The notes under the pieces were generated by a model, which saw only the letters and a list, made by a program, of their open reading frames with translations, was not told the origin of the DNA and searched no databases. Shown in pieces: positions 5,802 to 8,459 of a stretch of DNA of 8,459 bases (the first letter of the stretch is position 1; each line of letters starts with the position of its first letter). A program made the position numbers and the translations under genes. The DNA is from an uncultured Eubacteriales bacterium (GTDB lineage: Bacteria > Bacillota_A > Clostridia > Oscillospirales > Oscillospiraceae), in the NCBI GenBank assembly GCA_949451265.1, contig CASTQR010000061.1:1-8459 (forward strand), given 5' to 3'.

Positions 5802-5862
5802 GCGGCGGGTGGACAACGCCATTGCGGTCAGCTTCGGGCTGAGCCCGGAACGTCTGGTGTAA
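5802..5862 (+). pseudogene. Duplicated mazF 3'-end fragment (last 19 codons plus stop)
   Basis: Encodes [19 protein letters not shown] and a TAA stop, identical in protein to mazF residues 103-121. The first 33 bases (5802-5834) are a perfect copy of 5658-5690. The remaining 28 bases differ from mazF at nine positions, and every difference is silent (including TGA versus TAA). There is no start codon or ribosome binding site in frame, so it is not expressed on its own. The pattern is that left when a segment recombines into a gene's 3' end and supplies a replacement tail, or when two diverged mazF alleles recombine. Which tail is ancestral cannot be told. Confidence 0.9.
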
Positions 5863-5892
5863 ATTTTGAAAACCCTCTCCTTGACCCCTGAT

Positions 5893-5974
5893 GGGGCCCC
5901 CACGAAAGCGGTCTCCAGCTTTCGTGGGGGGAGGAGAAGCAAGGGAGCGAATGGAGCGGACTTTGCTTCGACGA
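5893..5974. repeat. Two-hairpin intergenic repeat, copy R2
   Basis: Full-length copy starting GGGGCCCC. Hairpin 1 is perfect over 13 bp: CCCCCACGAAAGC (5897-5909) with GCTTTCGTGGGGG (5918-5930), loop GGTCTCCA. Hairpin 2: GAAGCAA (5936-5942) with TTGCTTC (5963-5969). It ends in TTCGACGA and is followed at once by R3. Confidence 0.85.
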
Positions 5975-5975
5975 T

Positions 5976-6055
5976 GTGGGGAGAGGAGGGGCAGCGGAGC
6001 GTATGGAGTTTTCGGTAAAGCCGGAAGCGGAAGAAGCGCAGTTTGCCCCGACGAG
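5976..6055. repeat. Two-hairpin intergenic repeat, copy R3 (5'-truncated, with ~28-bp internal insertion)
   Basis: Starts at the 3' arm of hairpin 1 (GTGGGG) and so lacks the 5' arm. Hairpin 2 arms are GGGGCA (5988-5993) and TGCCCC (6044-6049). Relative to R1 about 28 extra bases (near 6007-6034) sit in the hairpin 2 loop after ATGG. It ends CCCCGACGAG and merges into the ribosome binding site of the next gene. Confidence 0.75.
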
Positions 6056-6068
6056 GAGGGTACATAAG

Positions 6069-6572
6069 ATGAAAAAGTGGAAAATCGCCGCGGCCGCGGC
6101 CTGTATCTGCATCCTGTTCACGGTGGCCTACGCCGCCAACGCCGGAAGCGCCAGCGACCCATTAGTGACGCTGAGCTACCTGAACACCACCTTCTCCAAG
6201 CAGGTGCAGGGGGTGGTAGACCAGACGGTGGACGCCCGCAAGGCTGAGCTGGAGGACGCCCTGTCCAAGGTGCTGGAGCAGGGCGGCGGCACGGGGACGG
6301 CCGGCGGCAATGTGTTCACCGTGGTGACCCTGAGCCAGGGGCAGATCCTGGAGGGGGACGTGGGCTGCGAGGTGATGCTTCGGGTCGGTTCGGCGGTGTG
6401 CGGCTCCACGGACAGCGTGGGCCTCATCGACACCACCACCGGGGCCAACCTGCCCAGCGGCGGGGCGCTGGCGCAGAACCACCTGTATATGGTGACCATC
6501 AGCACCCGGACGGTGACCGCCACATCGGGGACGGTGAAGGTGCTGGCACGGGGGCCGTATACCATCCGTTGA
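6069..6572 (+). CDS. Small exported protein of an uncharacterised clostridial family
   Basis: 167-aa protein with a clear signal sequence: MKKWK, then a hydrophobic stretch to about residue 20, with a possible cleavage after AYAANA or nearby. The mature part starts DPLVTLSYLNTTF (30-42), then a predicted helix (46-71), a Gly-rich linker (72-80), and a beta-rich module: VFTVVTLSQGQIL (82-94), GCEVMLRVGSA (99-109), GLIDTTTG (118-125), NHLYMV (137-142) and VLARGPYTI (158-166). I recall this VF-V-L-GQ / E-LR-G-A / NHL / V-G-Y pattern from unannotated clostridial exported proteins, but know no function. ATG at 6069 is preceded by GAGGAGGG with 8 nt spacing, an excellent site. The frame is open upstream, and an ATG at 6003 also has GAGGAGGGG before it; that longer form would add 22 residues encoded by repeat R3. 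No promoter is visible, so read-through from the alr-mazF operon is possible. Confidence 0.85.
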   Translation: MKKWKIAAAAACICILFTVAYAANAGSASDPLVTLSYLNTTFSKQVQGVVDQTVDARKAELEDALSKVLEQGGGTGTAGGNVFTVVTLSQGQILEGDVGCEVMLRVGSAVCGSTDSVGLIDTTTGANLPSGGALAQNHLYMVTISTRTVTATSGTVKVLARGPYTIR

Positions 6573-6621
6573 GATTCGACGTTGTGCACATACATCCTGG
6601 AATCAGACGGGAAGTTTGTCA

Positions 6622-6683
6622 TAAATTTTTAACAATTTTTTCGCAAAAAATCCATGGTTTTTCATGGGGGCCTGTGGTACACT
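6622..6683 (+). promoter_or_regulatory. Candidate extended -10 promoter with AT-rich upstream block
   Basis: TGGTACACT (6675-6683) is an extended -10 element (TG-N plus TACACT). No good -35 is seen at 16-18 bp (TGGTTT at best). The block 6622-6651 is the most AT-rich part of the window, includes a T6-CGC-A6 palindrome (6635-6651), and could act as an UP element. Transcription would start near 6690, at the base of the first hairpin of the RNA below. Confidence 0.45.
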
Positions 6684-6685
6684 GT

Positions 6686-6847
6686 GGTTGTCAGGAAAAG
6701 CACGCCTGACGATCCAAAACCTCCCCTGCACTTATTTAACCGGGGCTGCTCCGGCCCACCGCCGGAGCCCCCCGGACAAAACATTCCGAAGCCTGTACCG
6801 GCTCCGTTTTCATCGCCCCGCGGGTTGGCCGCGGGGCGCTTCATTTT
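6686..6847 (+). ncRNA. Candidate structured small RNA, unassigned
   Basis: Four consecutive hairpins with no ORF. H1: GGTTGTCAGG (6686-6695) with CCTGACGATC (6705-6714), 10 pairs including two G-U. H2: CCGGGG-CT-GCTCCGGC (6740-6755) with GCCGGAGC-C-CCCCGG (6761-6775), 14 pairs. H3: within 6778-6810, AGCC/GGCT extended by CG/CG and AAAA/TTTT across bulges. H4: a perfect 10-bp terminator. It fits between a possible extended -10 promoter and that terminator, giving about 160 nt. I compared it mentally with 6S, SRP, tmRNA, T-box and common riboswitches and found no match. It may instead be a 3' UTR of the preceding gene. Confidence 0.45.
6814..6847 (+). terminator. Intrinsic terminator upstream of gltX
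   Basis: CGCCCCGCGG (6814-6823), loop GTTGG, CCGCGGGGCG (6829-6838): a perfect 10-bp GC stem followed by CTTCATTTT (6839-6847). The interrupted T-tract is modest but lies only on the plus-strand side, so it reads as a plus-strand terminator for the RNA or gene upstream. Confidence 0.7.
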
Positions 6848-6879
6848 GCGGCGGGACGGAGAGGCCGCCTGGCTGATCA

Positions 6880-6909
6880 TTGACAGCGATCCTGGAACTA
6901 TAGTATAAT
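6880..6909 (+). promoter_or_regulatory. Consensus sigma-A promoter of gltX
   Basis: Perfect -35 TTGACA (6880-6885), an 18-bp spacer and a perfect -10 TATAAT (6904-6909). Start expected near 6916, giving a leader of about 50 nt. The leader contains a direct repeat of CGGCGAAT (6912-6919 and 6931-6938); the first copy may overlap the start point. Confidence 0.9.
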
Positions 6910-6964
6910 ACCGGCGAATATATGACCAAACGGCGAATCTATACCAGAAGGAGTTGGCTTGTGT

Positions 6965-8459
6965 ATGAGCAAACGTGTTGCCGACGCGCTGTTCCCCCAG
7001 ATCAAGATGACATACCAGGAGGCGGAGGCCCTGTATCCCCCCAGAAATCTGCCGGAGGGGGCGGTGTGCACCCGCTTCGCCCCCAGCCCCACGGGGTTCA
7101 TGCACATCGGGGGGCTGTATACCGCCCTGCTGAACAGCAGCTTTACCAGGAGCCGGGGCGGGGTGTTCTTCCTGCGCATTGAGGACACCGACCAGAAGCG
7201 GCAGATTGAGAACGGCGTCACCGAGATCATCAGCGCCCTGGACGAGTTCCAGATCCACTTTGACGAGGGCGCCGTGGGCGAGACGGAGGACAGCGGGAAC
7301 TACGGCCCCTACCGCCAGTCCCTGCGCCGGGAGATCTACCAGGCTTTTGCCAAGTACCTGGTGGAGATCGGCCGGGCCTACCCCTGCTTCTGCACCTCGG
7401 AGGAGCTGGAGGCCATCCGGGACAAGCAGGAGAAGGCGGACGCCCCGCAAAAGGGCTATTACGGCCAGTGGGCCGCCTGCCGGGATCTGGACGAGGAGAC
7501 GGTGCTGAAGCGCATTGCCAACGGCGACCGGTGGATCGTCCGGATGCGCAGCGGCGGAAAGCTGGGGGTCAGCCGGGTGTACCACGACATGATCCGGGGG
7601 GAGCTGTCCATGCAGGAGAACATCCTGGACGCCGTGATCATCAAGGGGGACGGCCTGCCCACCTACCACTTCGCCCATGTGGTGGACGACCACCTGATGG
7701 GTACCACCGACGTGATCCGGGCGGACGAGTGGATCGCCTCCATCCCCCTCCACGTGGAGATGTTCGAGCTGCTGGGCTTCCCCGTGCCCCGCTATACCCA
7801 CCTGAGCCCCATCATGAAGAACGAGGCCAAGGAGGACGGCGAGGGCGTCTCCCGCCGGAAGCTGAGCAAGCGGAAGGATCCGGAGGCCCGGGTGGGCTAC
7901 TACGACGATGCGGGTTACCCCATCCCCGCCGTGCTGGACTACCTGCTGACCATCGGCAGCGCGGACTACGAGCCCTGGCGGGAGGAGCATATGGACGCCT
8001 CCATCTATGACTTCCCCCTGGACCTGTCCAAGACCGGGGCGGCGGGGGCACTGTTCGACTTTGACAAGCTGAACAATGTGGCGAAAAAGCGGATCGGCCA
8101 TATGCCGGAGGAGCAGATCTTCGACGCCGTGTCCGCCTGGGCGAAGCGGTATGACGCCAAGCTGAGCCGTTACATTGAGGACAACGGGGACGCATTCCGC
8201 CGATCCATAACCGTGTGGCACGAGCGGCGGCTGGACGTGGCCAAGTGGTCGGATCTGATGGCGCTGTACCCCTATCTGTACGACCCGGACTTTGTGGTGG
8301 ACGCCGGGGCGGTGCCTGAGTCGTTCTTACCCCACAGGGAGCGCATCCCGGGCATACTGGCGGACTATCTGGACGGGTTTGACTATGGGGACGATTCCGA
8401 CACCTGGTTCGCCAAGGTGAAGGAGGTGGCGGCCCGGCACAACTACTGCGTGAAGATGG
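6965..8459 (+). CDS. gltX: Glutamyl-tRNA synthetase, clostridial form (3' end beyond window)
   Basis: Class I synthetase that attaches glutamate to tRNA-Glu, and often also to tRNA-Gln in bacteria that rely on the amidotransferase route. 498 codons are visible and the frame is still open. The Rossmann domain opens with RFAPSPTGFMHIGG (37-50; HIGH-type motif 47-50), then FFLRIEDTD (68-76). DGLPTYHFAHVVDDHLMGTT is at 229-248, and IRADEW at 251-256 corresponds to the usual IRGEEW. The KMSKS-type loop is RRKLSKRKD (297-305). The anticodon-binding half follows, with GYP and LDYLLTIGS (318-332). Two cysteines at 141 and 143 are the only sign of a zinc site. The ATG at 6965 follows AGAAGGAG (6946-6953) by 11 nt. 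The stretch between HLSPIMK and KLSKR and the DYEPWREEH segment look like the Clostridia-type enzyme rather than the E. coli type. It has its own consensus promoter and so is independent of the upstream genes. Confidence 0.96.
   Translation, partial: MSKRVADALFPQIKMTYQEAEALYPPRNLPEGAVCTRFAPSPTGFMHIGGLYTALLNSSFTRSRGGVFFLRIEDTDQKRQIENGVTEIISALDEFQIHFDEGAVGETEDSGNYGPYRQSLRREIYQAFAKYLVEIGRAYPCFCTSEELEAIRDKQEKADAPQKGYYGQWAACRDLDEETVLKRIANGDRWIVRMRSGGKLGVSRVYHDMIRGELSMQENILDAVIIKGDGLPTYHFAHVVDDHLMGTTDVIRADEWIASIPLHVEMFELLGFPVPRYTHLSPIMKNEAKEDGEGVSRRKLSKRKDPEARVGYYDDAGYPIPAVLDYLLTIGSADYEPWREEHMDASIYDFPLDLSKTGAAGALFDFDKLNNVAKKRIGHMPEEQIFDAVSAWAKRYDAKLSRYIEDNGDAFRRSITVWHERRLDVAKWSDLMALYPYLYDPDFVVDAGAVPESFLPHRERIPGILADYLDGFDYGDDSDTWFAKVKEVAARHNYCVKM

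Noticed and set aside
5881..5909. TTGACC (5881-5886) as a promoter for the exported-protein gene
   Set aside because: At the right distance there is only CGAAAG inside the GC-rich hairpin 1 of R2; no -10 is visible.
5742..6065. A 107-codon minus-strand frame across the repeats R1-R3
   Set aside because: Its sequence is just the repeat family and the mazF-tail fragment read backwards, with Pro/Arg/Ser-rich composition and no ribosome binding site. Such frames are probably annotated as proteins in some genomes but are not supported here.
6686..6847. 6S RNA, SRP RNA or a known riboswitch upstream of gltX
   Set aside because: The ends do not pair to form the long 6S rod, the SRP GGAAG tetraloop region is absent, and no T-box or riboswitch core that I know is visible.
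6662..8221. A 519-codon open frame on the minus strand opposite gltX
   Set aside because: It is the antisense shadow of a GC-rich gene with strong codon bias. gltX has all family motifs on the plus strand, and the reverse frame shows none.
1..8459. CRISPR array, tRNA or rRNA genes, insertion sequence or transposase
   Set aside because: No regularly spaced repeats, cloverleaf-like sequences, rRNA segments or transposase motifs were seen on either strand. The only repeats are R1-R3 and the short ones listed.

Overview
The window is GC-rich DNA from a low-copy chromosomal region of a Firmicute, most likely a gut clostridium of the Oscillospiraceae type (Flavonifractor, Lawsonibacter or Oscillibacter-like). 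The evidence is a T-box leader, a Bacillus/Clostridium-type order of nnr, lipoprotein, alr and mazF, strong AGGAGG ribosome binding sites, and a clostridial form of glutamyl-tRNA synthetase. The genus is an inference.

Left part, minus strand (1-1829): a sigma-A-like promoter drives a phenylalanine T-box leader that ends in an intrinsic terminator. After it come a 39-codon small ORF, a membrane-anchored polysaccharide deacetylase whose start overlaps the small ORF's stop, and the 5' part of pheS, which runs off the left edge. The T-box specifier (UUC) and its tRNA-end-binding bulge (UGGU) both fit tRNA-Phe, so a cell-envelope enzyme appears to be wired into the phenylalanine-starvation response.

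Middle part, plus strand (1879-6572): a divergent near-consensus promoter drives a tightly packed operon. It holds bifunctional NAD(P)H-hydrate repair enzyme (nnr), a lipoprotein (YdcC/GerS-like by position), alanine racemase (alr) and, after a 153-nt gap rich in hairpins, the MazF/EndoA endoribonuclease. No mazE antitoxin gene is present. Behind mazF lies a mosaic of repeats. The last 19 codons of mazF occur a second time 144 bp downstream, with a 33-bp perfect core followed by an all-synonymous divergent tail. Three copies of a two-hairpin repeat with compensatory base changes surround it. The last repeat copy runs directly into the ribosome binding site of a small exported protein.

Right part (6573-8459): a 390-nt intergenic stretch holds an AT-rich block, an extended -10 promoter and four successive hairpins ending in a terminator, which together make a candidate structured small RNA. 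It is followed by a consensus promoter and gltX (glutamyl-tRNA synthetase), which runs off the right edge.

Most genes are ordinary housekeeping genes. The unusual material is the mazF-tail duplication with its repeat family, the antitoxin-less mazF with a structured leader, the deacetylase inside the pheS T-box operon, and the unassigned RNA upstream of gltX.
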